A program made the position numbers and the translations under genes. From the NCBI RefSeq assembly GCF_017976235.1, contig NZ_JACVHC010000003.1, forward strand, positions 620,001-684,000: a stretch of 64,000 nt of DNA. Reading direction: 5' to 3'. Shown one piece after another: positions 34,901 to 44,220 of this stretch (positions within the stretch are counted from its first letter, which is position 1; the number at the start of each line of letters is the position of its first letter). Origin of the DNA: Pseudomonas anatoliensis. Lineage in GTDB: Bacteria; Pseudomonadota; Gammaproteobacteria; Pseudomonadales; Pseudomonadaceae. The notes beneath the pieces are model-generated. The model was not told where the DNA came from and did not search any database. It was given only the letters and a program-made list of their open reading frames with translations.

Positions 34901-35120
34901 GGGGACTAACCTCTGGTAAGGCTGCGTCCTTCTCGCTGCTAAACGATTGGGTGGCAGCTGTGCGCAAGTTAGCAGACCGGTAGTCACCCAAAACCCGGCG
35001 CACCCGAAGGTGCCATGCGCACAGCCACCATCGAGCGCAGGCAAATGCCTGACTGGATGAGACTCGTACGACTGAGCAACTGCCGGGCTGCTAAACCCGA
35101 TCACTGGGAATCAGTGACCC
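34901..35120 (-). ncRNA. Structured leader of the DUF6124 gene, candidate cis-RNA
   Basis: The 220 nt before the gene hold several local hairpins on the minus strand. These are GCACC-TTCG-GGTGC (a cUUCGg tetraloop, about 34999-35014), CAGGC-ATTT-GCCTG (35038-35051) and TCACTG-N5-CAGTGA (35101-35117). The TGTGCGCA..TGCGCACA segments at about 34960 and 35020 can also pair. Such density suggests a leader RNA or small RNA. I recall similar leaders before other small Pseudomonas genes but cannot confirm it. Confidence 0.45.
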
Positions 35121-35345
35121 GATCAAGTTACGCAGCCCGCCCAGGGCGCACAAGCCGGCGGATTCTGGTGCATGCGTAGGCAGCGGCGCAAGGTTTTGTA
35201 GGTCGCAAGACGTAAAGCCAACAGGCTTTAAACAAGAGCGACGACAGAGGTTTACCGCACAAGAATAATTGGCGATTTATCTGTCTTGTTTCACCTACAT
35301 GCCGATCAGGCACAGGCTCAAGGAGTCGCAATGCGTCCGTCATGT
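35121..35345. other. Intergenic DNA between the DUF6124 leader and a REP
   Basis: No gene was found. A minus-strand promoter for the DUF6124 leader is expected here. AT-rich DNA at about 35255-35300 is the best place. A short inverted repeat (AAAGCCTGTTGGCTTT on the minus strand, 35214-35230) is present. Confidence 0.4.
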
Positions 35346-35396
35346 GGGCTGGCTCCTACACCCTGTAGGAGCTGCCGCAGGCTGCGATCTTTTGAT
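35346..35396. repeat. Hybrid or partial REP element
   Basis: TGTGGGCTGGCTCCTACA joins at once to CCCTGTAGGAGCTGCCGCAG and GCTGCGATCTTTTG. One arm resembles the GTGGGAGCTGGCTT family and the other the GATCGCAGCC family, so this may be a shortened or recombined element. Confidence 0.65.
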
Positions 35397-35402
35397 TTTG
35401 TC

Positions 35403-36302
35403 TTAAGCGAGTTTCTGCGCCAGCACCGCAATGTGCTCCGGGCCGATCCCGCAGCAACCGCCCAGGTGACTGGCACCACGCTGCTGCCAATCACGCGCCC
35501 AATGCAGATAACCCGGCGGATCGAGATCTTCGCGCAACGGATCGAGCCCGTCGTTGGCCGTGGCTTCTTTAGGCTGCGGCGGGAACGCATTGGCATACGC
35601 GCCGATGTGAATCTTCACCCCCAGACGTTCGAAGGTTTCACGCGCCGCATCAATGGCTGCGCCGATCACTTCCGGCTGGCTGCAATTGAATAGCAATGTT
35701 TCAACGCCCAACTCCGCTGCTACCGCAGCCGCTTCGGCCACAGGCTCGCCAGAACGCAAACGCGGTACGTCGTCAGTGTCTTCATCCTTCAAGGTAAACG
35801 ACAGCCAGAACGGCTTGCCGTCCTGCGGAAGTCCGGCGTGGATGGCCCGCGCCTCGACAATCGAGCTCTGGGTTTCCGCCAGCCACAGGTCAACGTGCGG
35901 TGCCAGACCGTTGACCAATGGATTCAACAGTTCCGTGACCCGGGACGCGTCAAACAGATCAGGACGATATGAGCCGAACAACGGCGGCAACGAGCCCGCC
36001 ACCCGCACGTTTTTGCCCGATGCCTGCACCGCACGCCACGCCAGTTCGCCAGCCAACGCTGCCAAAGCCTGACCTTCAGCGGCAAAACGCGCTTCGCCGA
36101 TATGAAACGGCACCACTGCATAACTGTTGCTAGTGATCACGTCGGCACCACTGGCGATATAGGCAGCGTGTACAGCCTCGACCGCTTGCGGTGCTTCGCT
36201 CAGCGCCAGTGCCGACCATTCTGGCTGCCGAAATGGCGCCCCGGCTCGTTGCAACTCACGGCCCATGCCGCCATCAAGAATAACCGTGCTCGCTGCGCCC
36301 AT
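35403..36302 (-). CDS. Homocysteine S-methyltransferase (MmuM-like)
   Basis: The predicted 299-residue protein has the family start ILDGGMGRELQR and the zinc-binding Cys residues: FNCSQPEV near 205 and the tandem GGCCGIGPEHI near the C terminus. Enzymes of this type move a methyl group from S-methylmethionine (or another donor) to homocysteine. The ATG at MGAAST is used; in-frame ATG and GTG codons 5 and 12 codons upstream are possible. It is divergent from an amino-acid ABC transporter pair, which could bring in the methyl donor (inference). Confidence 0.88.
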   Translation of the reverse strand: MGAASTVILDGGMGRELQRAGAPFRQPEWSALALSEAPQAVEAVHAAYIASGADVITSNSYAVVPFHIGEARFAAEGQALAALAGELAWRAVQASGKNVRVAGSLPPLFGSYRPDLFDASRVTELLNPLVNGLAPHVDLWLAETQSSIVEARAIHAGLPQDGKPFWLSFTLKDEDTDDVPRLRSGEPVAEAAAVAAELGVETLLFNCSQPEVIGAAIDAARETFERLGVKIHIGAYANAFPPQPKEATANDGLDPLREDLDPPGYLHWARDWQQRGASHLGGCCGIGPEHIAVLAQKLA

Positions 36303-36415
36303 ATGCTTTTCACTCATATGCTTATGAAAATAACTCACTATCAGAGTCGTTCTTATAACTATTTAATACGCACCAATCGGTTAATAACAACTTCTTTTTT
36401 ATTCAGGGATCGCCT

Positions 36416-37237
36416 GTGAAACTGCAACCACTACTGGCCCTCGGCCTGACGATTCTGGCCGCCTCAACCCAAGCCTTTGGTGGCACCACGCTGGATCGCG
36501 TCGAGCAGAAAAAAGAAATGGTCGGCGTGTTGATGGAAAGCTATCCACCCTTCTCATTTCTCAACGATCAGAACCAGCTCGACGGCTTCGACGTTGATGT
36601 TGCCAAAGCCGTGGCGGACAAACTGGGCGTGAAACTGCGCCTGGAAACGCCGTCCTGGGACGTCATCGCCGCCGGCCGCTGGAGTGGCCGCTACGACATC
36701 TGCATCTGCTCGATGACCCCAAGCAAGGCCCGTGCTGAAGTGTTCGATTTCCCGGTCGAATACTATGCCTCGCCAGCCGTGATCGTGGTCAATGCCAAGG
36801 ACGATCGCATCCACGGCGCCAAGGATCTGAGCGGCAAGAAAGTCGGCCTTACCAGCGCCTCCAGCTACGAAAGTTATCTCAACAAAAATCTGGTCATCGA
36901 AGGCGCGGAAGACACGCAGTTGCAGTACCCGTTCGAGGATGTGCAGATCGCCCCGTATGACACCGACAACGTCGCCTTCCAGGACTTGGGCCTGGGTGCC
37001 GGCGTGCGTCTGGATGCGATCCTCACCAACCTCGTCACTGCCCAGCCGCGCCTGAATGAAGACAAACGCTTCAAGCTCGCCGGCGAAGCGCTGTACTCGG
37101 AGCCGAACTCGGTCGCCATCGAGAAGGGTGATGCGCAGTGGGACGCCAAGGTCCGCGAGGTCTTTGCCCAACTCAAACAGGACGGCACCCTGAGCAAGCT
37201 TTCGCAAAAATGGATCGGCGCCGACATCAGCCAATGA
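36416..37237 (+). CDS. Amino-acid ABC transporter substrate-binding protein
   Basis: A 273-residue family-3 solute-binding protein with a signal peptide (LQPLLALGLTILAASTQAFG). Typical blocks are GVLMESYPPFSFLNDQNQLDGFDVDVAKAVADKLGVKLRL and the DICICSMTPSKARAEVFDFPVEYY segment. It starts with GTG, supported by AGGGA seven nt upstream. The stop overlaps the start of the permease gene (ATGA). The ligand is an amino acid or a related small molecule; the neighbour methyltransferase hints at methionine or S-methylmethionine. Confidence 0.92.
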   Translation: MKLQPLLALGLTILAASTQAFGGTTLDRVEQKKEMVGVLMESYPPFSFLNDQNQLDGFDVDVAKAVADKLGVKLRLETPSWDVIAAGRWSGRYDICICSMTPSKARAEVFDFPVEYYASPAVIVVNAKDDRIHGAKDLSGKKVGLTSASSYESYLNKNLVIEGAEDTQLQYPFEDVQIAPYDTDNVAFQDLGLGAGVRLDAILTNLVTAQPRLNEDKRFKLAGEALYSEPNSVAIEKGDAQWDAKVREVFAQLKQDGTLSKLSQKWIGADISQ

Positions 37238-38070
37238 CTTCTTTCCCGGTACCTCCCAAGCCACCGCAACCGGTGGCTGAATCACGCCTGTGTCGGCTGT
37301 TCGGTTTTCGTACGCGGCTGTACCTGACCTGGGCGGTGATGTTCTGCCTGTTCGCGGGATTCTTTCTGAGCTTCGACCTGAAGTTTTCGATCATCCTCGA
37401 CAAGCTGCCCAACCTGGTCGGCCTGAAACTGGCACCTAATGGTTTCTTGCAGGGGGCAGCACTGACGCTGTTTCTATGCCTGTGCTCAATCGTTGCTTCG
37501 GTGCTGCTGGGTTTCGTGACTGCGCTGGCACGACTGTCGAAAAGTGCGGTGGCCTTCGGCATCGCCAGTTTCTACGCCTCGTTCTTTCGTGGCACGCCGC
37601 TGCTGATCCAGATCCTGCTGATCTATCTCGGTTTGCCGCAACTGGGCATCGTGCCTGGCGCCATCGTCGCCGGGATCATCGCCCTGTCACTCAACTATGG
37701 CGCGTACCTCAGCGAGATCTTCCGCGCCGGCATTCTTGGCGTCCCGTACGGCCAGCGAGAAGCATCGCTGGCGCTGGGAATGCGCGACTCAGTCATTCTC
37801 TGGCGCATTACACTGCCTCAGGCCATGCGTACCATCATTCCGCCGACCACCAATCAATTCATTTCGATGCTGAAAGACTCGTCGTTGATCTCGGTGATGG
37901 GCGTCTGGGAAGTGATGTTTCTTGCGCAGTCGTATGGACGTTCAAGCTATCGCTACATCGAAATGCTGACCACGGCGGCCATTATTTACTGGTTGATGTC
38001 GATTGGGCTGGAGCTGATTCAGGCGCGGATGGAGCGGCATTACGGCAGGGCATACGTTCGCCGTACTTGA
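37234..38070 (+). CDS. Amino-acid ABC transporter permease (HisM/GlnP type)
   Basis: The 278-residue permease has an N-terminal cytoplasmic/first-helix extension, about five to six membrane helices, and the EAA loop YGQREASLALGMRDSVILWRITLPQAMRTIIPPTTNQFI (about 180-220). The family start motif GAALTLFLCLCSIVASVLLG is seen near 75. It begins at the ATGA overlap with the binding-protein gene. No ATPase gene follows, so it must use one encoded elsewhere. The next gene is unrelated. Confidence 0.92.
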   Translation: MTSFPVPPKPPQPVAESRLCRLFGFRTRLYLTWAVMFCLFAGFFLSFDLKFSIILDKLPNLVGLKLAPNGFLQGAALTLFLCLCSIVASVLLGFVTALARLSKSAVAFGIASFYASFFRGTPLLIQILLIYLGLPQLGIVPGAIVAGIIALSLNYGAYLSEIFRAGILGVPYGQREASLALGMRDSVILWRITLPQAMRTIIPPTTNQFISMLKDSSLISVMGVWEVMFLAQSYGRSSYRYIEMLTTAAIIYWLMSIGLELIQARMERHYGRAYVRRT

Positions 38071-38322
38071 AGTGATCAATAACGCGTCATGAGTTGATTG
38101 GGCAGTGGCATCTGAGCTTTTGACTGCTGAACAGTCGGCGACGTCCCGATAGATTGTAGGAAAAGGAAGCGCCGGATTCGGGTAAAACCACCGGCTGCGG
38201 ATCTGGTGGAAATTTTCCACAAAATGATGCGACGTCGCCTGCAACGCTTCGGGAAGCAGCCGACATCGGATTCTTCGGTGCATCAATAGAGTTGGGTCTT
38301 CTTTCAGCAGAGACTTTACTTG
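38071..38322. other. 252-bp region before the autotransporter gene
   Basis: A 9-bp perfect inverted repeat GGCGACGTC (38137-38145) and GACGTCGCC (38231-38239) spans most of the region. The second copy is itself part of the palindrome GCGACGTCGC. No gene was found. A long leader or regulator site is possible. Confidence 0.4.
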
Positions 38323-40686
38323 ATGGATGCTCAACACAAGTACCAAGCAAAAAAACTCGCGTTAGCAATCGCGCTGACGCTGGGGTGCACGCCCTTCACT
38401 TTTGCAGAACTCGCCCCTGATCCAGTACCGAGCGCTGAAGAATTGATCGGTATGCTCGACCACTTCGTCGCTGATCCTGACACCGTCAAGCATGACCCCA
38501 TCAAAGCAAAGGTCGCTGCAATCGACGGTGTTTCCCTGACGCTTGATGACCGTAATGATCTGCTTACTATAGGCAGCCGCGGCAATTTTGCCGGGCTGGT
38601 TGATGGCGCGGGCGGAGTGAATGTCCTACAACTCGATGGCGCGAGAGGAACGCTGGGGAAAACTGTTAACTTCAACGGTTTGCACGTCAAGCAAGGCACC
38701 TGGACTCGCAGTGGAGATGGCGATTTCGATCTTGGCGTTCTGGTCAGGTCAAAAGCATCATTGACCAATGATGGGAACATATTGGGGCAGGCAGTGACCG
38801 CGGGAATTCTGATCAACAAAGGGGCCATAGTTGGCGGAGCCACAGTATTGGGCGGCGGAGACCTTACCAACAAGGGACTGATTGACGGCACCGTCACCGT
38901 TCACGAAAAGGGACATTTCGCGGGTGGGGGCGCGTTGAGAAACCTGAACGTCCACGGGCGGCTTTCGGTTGATGAGGTGTATCACGCCCCGAAAGTGAGT
39001 GGAGACCTGAACCTGTCGCAAACAGCGGTTTTGTCCTACGCCGTTAATGCTGCGGGTAACAGTCCGACGATAGAAGTCGGCGGAACCGCCCGGCTTGGCG
39101 ACGCAACCCTGAAACTCGTCACTGCCGGTGAGTACCCTAAAAGCTCCGAGCACACCATTCTCAATGCAAAAAAAGTCGAAGGGCGTTTTGTCAGCATCGA
39201 GAACAACCTGGCCTTCATGACGCCAGAGGTGCATTACGAAGATCAAAAAGTCGGGCTGACTTATTCCCGCAATGAAGTAGAAATTGAAAGTCTTGCGAAT
39301 ACAGAAAAAGGTCGTGCGGTTGGCGGAGCTATAGATGCGCCAACCGAACCAACGCCATCCGCGATACCAACACCAACACCAACACCAACACCAACACCGT
39401 TGACTACCTCGACACCAATATCATTGCCGGCACCAGATGTAGCTTCAGTGCCAGATTCCGTCACAGCTTTAGCTCCCGCTCCTGCGTCAGTTGCTGTTCC
39501 TGTTGCTGCGGTTGATGTTGATGTTGATGTTCCATCCGTAGTTGCAACATCGTCGACAACGCACTCTCCAGTGCCGGTTGAATCCTTTGTCGAGCGCGCC
39601 CCCCAAAACGTCGAACAACCGGCAGTTCAACCGCAAAAACCGGTAAATGCTGCGGTCACCGCGTTACTGGCCAGCGATAAAACTACTGCCCCCGTCGCCC
39701 TCGAACAACTCGCGGCCGGCAGCAACGCCAACATCGCAAAAGCCACGTTAAGCAGCATCAACCCCGTGAGCGCTAGCATGCTGTCGGCTATGCGCCAACT
39801 CGACCATCGCACGGGCGCAGCTTACGGCTCGGGCGATTCACCTCGCGAAGCTGCCGGCAGTGCAGATTCCGGGCGAGTCTGGGTTCAGGCATTGGGCCAT
39901 GGCGGCAAGGTTGATCGCGAGTACGACAGCACCCTGAAACACGCCACCCAAGGCTTGGTCATGGGCGCTGACTGGCGGCTCAATGAGCAATGGCATATCG
40001 GTCTGCTGGGTGGCAAATCCCAGACCAAATTCGATGCCCGCCAATACGATGGCGACCTCGACAGCTGGCACGTTGGCGCCTACGCCGTGCGCCAGGATGG
40101 TCCACTGGCCCTGCGCCTGGGTGCCACTTACGCCAACCATGACGGCAGCAGCAAACGTCGGGTGGCGTTCAACGGATTCAGCGATCGCCTCAAAGGCAAC
40201 TACAACGCCAACACCCAGCAAGCCTTCGCCGAGCTGGGCTTCAACTTCGGCCGCAACGACGTGACACTCGAACCGTTCGCCAGCCTCGGCTACCAACGTT
40301 ATCAACGTGACAGCCACAGTGAAAAGGGTGGTGATGCGGCGCTGAAAGTCTTTGGGCAAACCCGCGACAATCTCAGCAGTACCTTCGGCCTGCGCACGGC
40401 AAAAATCCACACACTGGACAACGGCATGAGCCTGACGCCGCGATTGAGCGCCGGGTGGAAACACACCTTTGGCGAACTCGACAGCGACACCGGCCAGCAA
40501 CTGGTCAAGGGCGGTAAACGCTTCACCGTGACCGGTGCAGAACTGGATCGCAACAGCCTGGGCGTCGATGCGGGTCTGGACCTCGGACTGTCGACCAACC
40601 ACACACTGGGCGTGGCAGTCACGGGCGAGTTCGGCAGCGAAAGCCGCAATCGCGGCGTGATGGGCCAGTGGCGCATGGCGTTCTAA
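38323..40686 (+). CDS. Autotransporter (type Va) outer membrane protein
   Basis: The 787-residue protein has a signal peptide (KKLALAIALTLGCTPFTFA), a short passenger (about 30-340) with beta-helix-like Gly/Asn-rich repeats (LINKGAIVGGATVLGGGDLTNKGLIDGTV), a Pro/Thr and Val/Asp low-complexity linker (about 340-460) and a C-terminal autotransporter barrel from about 518 (VWVQALGHGGKVD) to the terminal aromatic residue (WRMAF). The linker is encoded by hexamer repeats. No passenger enzyme or adhesin motif was recognised. It stands alone; a TTG one codon upstream is ignored. Confidence 0.9.
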   Translation: MDAQHKYQAKKLALAIALTLGCTPFTFAELAPDPVPSAEELIGMLDHFVADPDTVKHDPIKAKVAAIDGVSLTLDDRNDLLTIGSRGNFAGLVDGAGGVNVLQLDGARGTLGKTVNFNGLHVKQGTWTRSGDGDFDLGVLVRSKASLTNDGNILGQAVTAGILINKGAIVGGATVLGGGDLTNKGLIDGTVTVHEKGHFAGGGALRNLNVHGRLSVDEVYHAPKVSGDLNLSQTAVLSYAVNAAGNSPTIEVGGTARLGDATLKLVTAGEYPKSSEHTILNAKKVEGRFVSIENNLAFMTPEVHYEDQKVGLTYSRNEVEIESLANTEKGRAVGGAIDAPTEPTPSAIPTPTPTPTPTPLTTSTPISLPAPDVASVPDSVTALAPAPASVAVPVAAVDVDVDVPSVVATSSTTHSPVPVESFVERAPQNVEQPAVQPQKPVNAAVTALLASDKTTAPVALEQLAAGSNANIAKATLSSINPVSASMLSAMRQLDHRTGAAYGSGDSPREAAGSADSGRVWVQALGHGGKVDREYDSTLKHATQGLVMGADWRLNEQWHIGLLGGKSQTKFDARQYDGDLDSWHVGAYAVRQDGPLALRLGATYANHDGSSKRRVAFNGFSDRLKGNYNANTQQAFAELGFNFGRNDVTLEPFASLGYQRYQRDSHSEKGGDAALKVFGQTRDNLSSTFGLRTAKIHTLDNGMSLTPRLSAGWKHTFGELDSDTGQQLVKGGKRFTVTGAELDRNSLGVDAGLDLGLSTNHTLGVAVTGEFGSESRNRGVMGQWRMAF
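39365..39398 (+). repeat. Hexanucleotide tandem repeat (ACCAAC) in the autotransporter linker
   Basis: About five and a half copies of ACCAAC code for a Pro-Thr repeat. A second short array (GTTGAT, three copies, near 39510-39527) codes for Val-Asp. Changes in copy number would alter linker length without shifting frame. Confidence 0.85.
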
Positions 40687-40693
40687 GTCGCTT

Positions 40694-40777
40694 CCTGTAG
40701 GAGCTGCCGGAGGCTGCGATCCTTTGATCTTCGCTTTAAAAGATCAAAAGATCGCAGCCTGCGGCAGCTCCTACAGG
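40694..40777. repeat. REPIN of the GATCGCAGCC family, arms in outward order
   Basis: GTAGGAGCTGCCGGAGGCTG..GATC comes first and GATCGCAGCCTGCGGCAGCT..TAC second, the reversed order also seen at 9034. It lies between the convergent autotransporter and oadA genes. Confidence 0.85.
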
Positions 40778-40788
40778 TGAAAAATCAG

Positions 40789-40814
40789 AAAAAAAAGGGG
40801 AGCACATGCCCCCC
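40789..40814 (-). terminator. Intrinsic terminator after oadA
   Basis: On the minus strand a GGGG..CCCC stem (40797-40800 with 40809-40814) is followed by eight T. It lies 33 nt after the oadA stop. Confidence 0.8.
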
Positions 40815-40847
40815 CGAGGTTTAAAGCGTTGGATCGCGGCGGTTATC

Positions 40848-42656
40848 TCAGCCTTCGATCTCGATCAGGATTTCGCCCGGGTTCACCCGGTCGCCCTTGG
40901 CCACATGAATCGCCGTAACCTTACCGGCGATGGCGGCCTGAACTTCGGTTTCCATCTTCATGGCTTCGGTGATCAGCACAGCCTGGCCCGCCTTGACGGT
41001 GTCGCCTTCCTTGACCAGCACATCGACGATGTTGCCGGGCATGGTGGTGCTGACGTGGCCCGGTGCCGAGGCCTGTTTGCGCTTGCTGCTGCCGCCGCCG
41101 ACGAATTCGTTAAGCGGTTCAAACACCACTTCTTCCGGCATGCCATCGATGGACAGGTAGAAGTGGCGCTTGCCTTCAGCCTTGACGCCGACACCCGTGA
41201 TATCGACGCGGTAAGTCTCGCCGTGGACGTCGATGACGAACTCGGTCGGTACACCTTCGCCACCGGCCGACGTCACTGCGCCCGCCTCTGGAATCGGCAG
41301 CAGCACTTCCGGCACGAGAGTACCGGCGGCACGCTCTTCGAGGAACTTGCGACCGATGTCCGGGAACATGGCGAAGGTCAGCACGTCTTCTTCCGACTTG
41401 GCCAATGCACCGATATCGGCACGCAGCTTGGTCATTTCCGGTTTGAGCAGATCGGCCGGACGTACATCGATCACTTCTTCGCTGCCAATGGCCTGACGAC
41501 GCAGTTTTTCGTTCACCACGCCCGGCGCTTTGCCGTAGCCGCCCTGCAGGTAGAGCTTCACTTCGTTGGTGATGGTTTTGTAGCGCTCGCCGGCCAGCAC
41601 GTTGAAGAACGCCTGGGTGCCGACGATCTGCGAAGTCGGGGTGACCAGCGGCGGGAAGCCGAGGTCTTCACGCACGCGCGGGATTTCCGCCAGCACTTCA
41701 GCCATGCGGTTCAACGCGCCCTGCTCTTTCAACTGGTTGGCCAGGTTGGAAATCATCCCGCCCGGCACCTGGTTGACTTGCACGCGAGTGTCGACAGCAG
41801 TGAATTCGCTTTCGAACTGGTGGTACTTCTTGCGCACGGCGTAGAAGTACAGGCCGATCTCTTGCAGCAGTTCAAGGTTCAGACCGGTATCGAACTCGGA
41901 GCCCTTGAGCGCAGCCACCATCGACTCGGTGCCTGGATGGCTGGTGCCAGAGGCGAAGCTGGAGATCGCGGTGTCGATGTGGTCAGCGCCGTTTTCGATT
42001 GCCTTGAGTTGGCACATCGTCGCCAGACCGGCGGTGTCATGCGAGTGAATGAACACCGGCAGCGACTGTTCGGCTTTCAATGCCCGGACCAGTTCGCCAG
42101 TGGCGTACGGCGTCAGCAGACCGGCCATGTCCTTGATCGCTACCGAGTCGCAACCCATGGCTTCCATTTGTTTGGCTTGGGCCACGAAAGCGTCAATCGT
42201 GTGCACCGGGCTGGTGGTGTAGGCGATGGTGCCCTGAGCGTGCTTACCGGCAGCTTTCACCGCTTCGATGGCCACGCGCAGGTTACGCACGTCGTTCATC
42301 GCGTCGAAGATGCGGAACACGTCGATGCCATTGACCGCTGCCTTGGCGACGAACGCTTTGACCACGTCATCGCTGTAATGGCGATAGCCCAACAGGTTCT
42401 GGCCACGCAGGAGCATTTGCAGACGCGTGTTAGGCAACGCGGCGCGCAGTTGACGCAGACGCTCCCACGGATCTTCTTTCAGAAAGCGGACGCAGGCGTC
42501 GAAGGTCGCGCCGCCCCAGCATTCCAGCGACCAGTAGCCGACTTTGTCGAGCTTGTCGCAGATCGGCAGCATGTCTTCGGTGCGCATGCGGGTGGCGAGC
42601 AGCGATTGGTGAGCGTCGCGCAGGATGGTGTCGGTAACGAAGATCTTTTTGCTCAT
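40848..42656 (-). CDS. oadA: Pyruvate carboxylase subunit B / oxaloacetate decarboxylase alpha
   Basis: The 602-residue protein has an N-terminal carboxyltransferase domain (VTDTILRDAHQSLLATRMRTEDML; metal His pair in FIHSHDTAG), the conserved PYC-OADA region and a C-terminal biotinyl domain with the biotin-Lys motif EAMKMETE near the end. With the biotin carboxylase encoded just upstream it forms the two-subunit pyruvate carboxylase of Pseudomonas, which makes oxaloacetate from pyruvate. The start has GAGGA eight nt upstream. It follows pycA with an 11-nt gap. Confidence 0.94.
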   Translation of the reverse strand: MSKKIFVTDTILRDAHQSLLATRMRTEDMLPICDKLDKVGYWSLECWGGATFDACVRFLKEDPWERLRQLRAALPNTRLQMLLRGQNLLGYRHYSDDVVKAFVAKAAVNGIDVFRIFDAMNDVRNLRVAIEAVKAAGKHAQGTIAYTTSPVHTIDAFVAQAKQMEAMGCDSVAIKDMAGLLTPYATGELVRALKAEQSLPVFIHSHDTAGLATMCQLKAIENGADHIDTAISSFASGTSHPGTESMVAALKGSEFDTGLNLELLQEIGLYFYAVRKKYHQFESEFTAVDTRVQVNQVPGGMISNLANQLKEQGALNRMAEVLAEIPRVREDLGFPPLVTPTSQIVGTQAFFNVLAGERYKTITNEVKLYLQGGYGKAPGVVNEKLRRQAIGSEEVIDVRPADLLKPEMTKLRADIGALAKSEEDVLTFAMFPDIGRKFLEERAAGTLVPEVLLPIPEAGAVTSAGGEGVPTEFVIDVHGETYRVDITGVGVKAEGKRHFYLSIDGMPEEVVFEPLNEFVGGGSSKRKQASAPGHVSTTMPGNIVDVLVKEGDTVKAGQAVLITEAMKMETEVQAAIAGKVTAIHVAKGDRVNPGEILIEIEG

Positions 42657-42667
42657 TGTTGTATTCC

Positions 42668-44083
42668 TCACAGGCCTGCGTGGGCGGCGATGGCGGCGGC
42701 GATGGCCAGGGCCAGCTCTTCGGGTTTGCGCTTGATCGAGTAGTTGGTCAGTTCAGGGTGGCTTTCAACGAAGCTGGTATTGAACTGGCCGCTACGGAAT
42801 TCCGGATTGCGCAGGATTTCCTGGTAGTACGCGGCGGTGGTCTTCACGCCTTGCAGACGCATGTCGTCGAGAGCACGCAGGCCACGGTCCATCGCCTCTT
42901 CCCAGGTCAGTGCCCAGACCACCAGTTTCAGGCACATCGAGTCGTAGAACGGCGGAATGGTGTAGCCGGTGTAGATCGCCGTGTCGGTGCGCACGCCCGG
43001 CCCACCGGGGGCGTAGTAACGGGTGATCTTGCCGAAGCTCGGCAGGAAATTGTTTTTCGGGTCTTCGGCGTTGATGCGGAACTGCAACGCGAAACCACGG
43101 TGCTGAATGTCTTCCTGCTTGACCGACAGCGGCAGGCCGGACGCAATGCGGATCTGCTCGCGGACGATGTCGATCCCGGTGATTTCTTCGGTGATGGTGT
43201 GTTCCACCTGCACCCGGGTGTTCATCTCCATGAAGTACACCTCGCCCTCGGCGAGCAGGAACTCCACAGTGCCGGCGTTCTCGTAGCCCACGGCTTTGGC
43301 TGCACGCACCGACAGGTCGCCGATGTAGGCGCGCTGTTCCGGGGTCAGTTGCGGGCTCGGGGCGATTTCGATCAGCTTCTGGTTACGACGCTGGATGGAG
43401 CAGTCACGCTCGAACAGATGCACGACGTTGCCGAAGCTGTCGCCGAGGATCTGCGCTTCGATGTGCTTGGGATTGACGATGCATTTTTCCAGGAACACTT
43501 CCGCCGAACCGAAGGCCTTGGTGGCCTCGGAGATAACGCGGGGAAAATTCTGTTCGAGTTCTTCGCGACTGTTGCAGCGACGGATACCGCGACCGCCACC
43601 ACCGGAGGTGGCCTTGAGCATCACCGGATAGCCGATGCGGTCACCTTCGGTCAGGGCTTCGGCGATGTCCGCCACGTTGCCCTCGGTGCCCGGCGTAACC
43701 GGCACGCCAGCCTTGATCATGCTACGGCGCGCTTCAGTCTTGTCGCCCATGCGGCGAATGACTTCTGCCGACGGGCCGATGAATTTGATTCCGCGCTCGG
43801 CGCAGATGTCTGCCAGTTCGGCGTTTTCCGACAGGAAACCGTAACCGGGGTGCAGTGCATCGCAACCGGTTTCCACCGCCAGATTTACCAGCTTGCGCGG
43901 GTTGAGATAACCGGCCAGTGGTTCGGCACCGATGCTGTGAGCCTCATCCGCACGCTTCACATGCAGCGCATGCCGGTCGGCGTCGGAAAAAATCGCAACA
44001 GAGCGAATGCCCATCTCGGCGCAGGCTCGCACGATTCGTACGGCAATCTCACCACGGTTGGCGATCAGGATCTTTTTTATCAC
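42668..44083 (-). CDS. pycA: Pyruvate carboxylase subunit A (biotin carboxylase)
   Basis: The 471-residue ATP-grasp enzyme begins KKILIANRGEIAVRIVRA. It has the glycine-rich ATP loop KATSGGGGRGIRRC (near 158), the MNTRVQVEHTITEEITG active-site block (near 285) and the usual C-terminal domain. It carboxylates the biotin carried on the partner subunit. The start is GTG, with AAGGGA seven nt upstream; this gives the family N terminus exactly. It is divergent from a LysR gene (PycR-like). Confidence 0.95.
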   Translation of the reverse strand: MIKKILIANRGEIAVRIVRACAEMGIRSVAIFSDADRHALHVKRADEAHSIGAEPLAGYLNPRKLVNLAVETGCDALHPGYGFLSENAELADICAERGIKFIGPSAEVIRRMGDKTEARRSMIKAGVPVTPGTEGNVADIAEALTEGDRIGYPVMLKATSGGGGRGIRRCNSREELEQNFPRVISEATKAFGSAEVFLEKCIVNPKHIEAQILGDSFGNVVHLFERDCSIQRRNQKLIEIAPSPQLTPEQRAYIGDLSVRAAKAVGYENAGTVEFLLAEGEVYFMEMNTRVQVEHTITEEITGIDIVREQIRIASGLPLSVKQEDIQHRGFALQFRINAEDPKNNFLPSFGKITRYYAPGGPGVRTDTAIYTGYTIPPFYDSMCLKLVVWALTWEEAMDRGLRALDDMRLQGVKTTAAYYQEILRNPEFRSGQFNTSFVESHPELTNYSIKRKPEELALAIAAAIAAHAGL

Positions 44084-44220
44084 TTGGAGGTTCCCTTGAG
44101 CCGGTGGCACCACGACCTGCTAGACCCAGGTCGACGCGTGACCAAATGTTTCAATCTGGTCGCGACTCCACACTAGCGCTCGCAAGGGATTAACAAAAAT
44201 GAATAATTATTGGGTCAGGC

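Noticed and set aside
34901..35104. 68 extra codons before the DUF6124 start
   Set aside because: The region is a hairpin-rich leader and the inner ATG has AGAGG; kept only as an open question in the findings.
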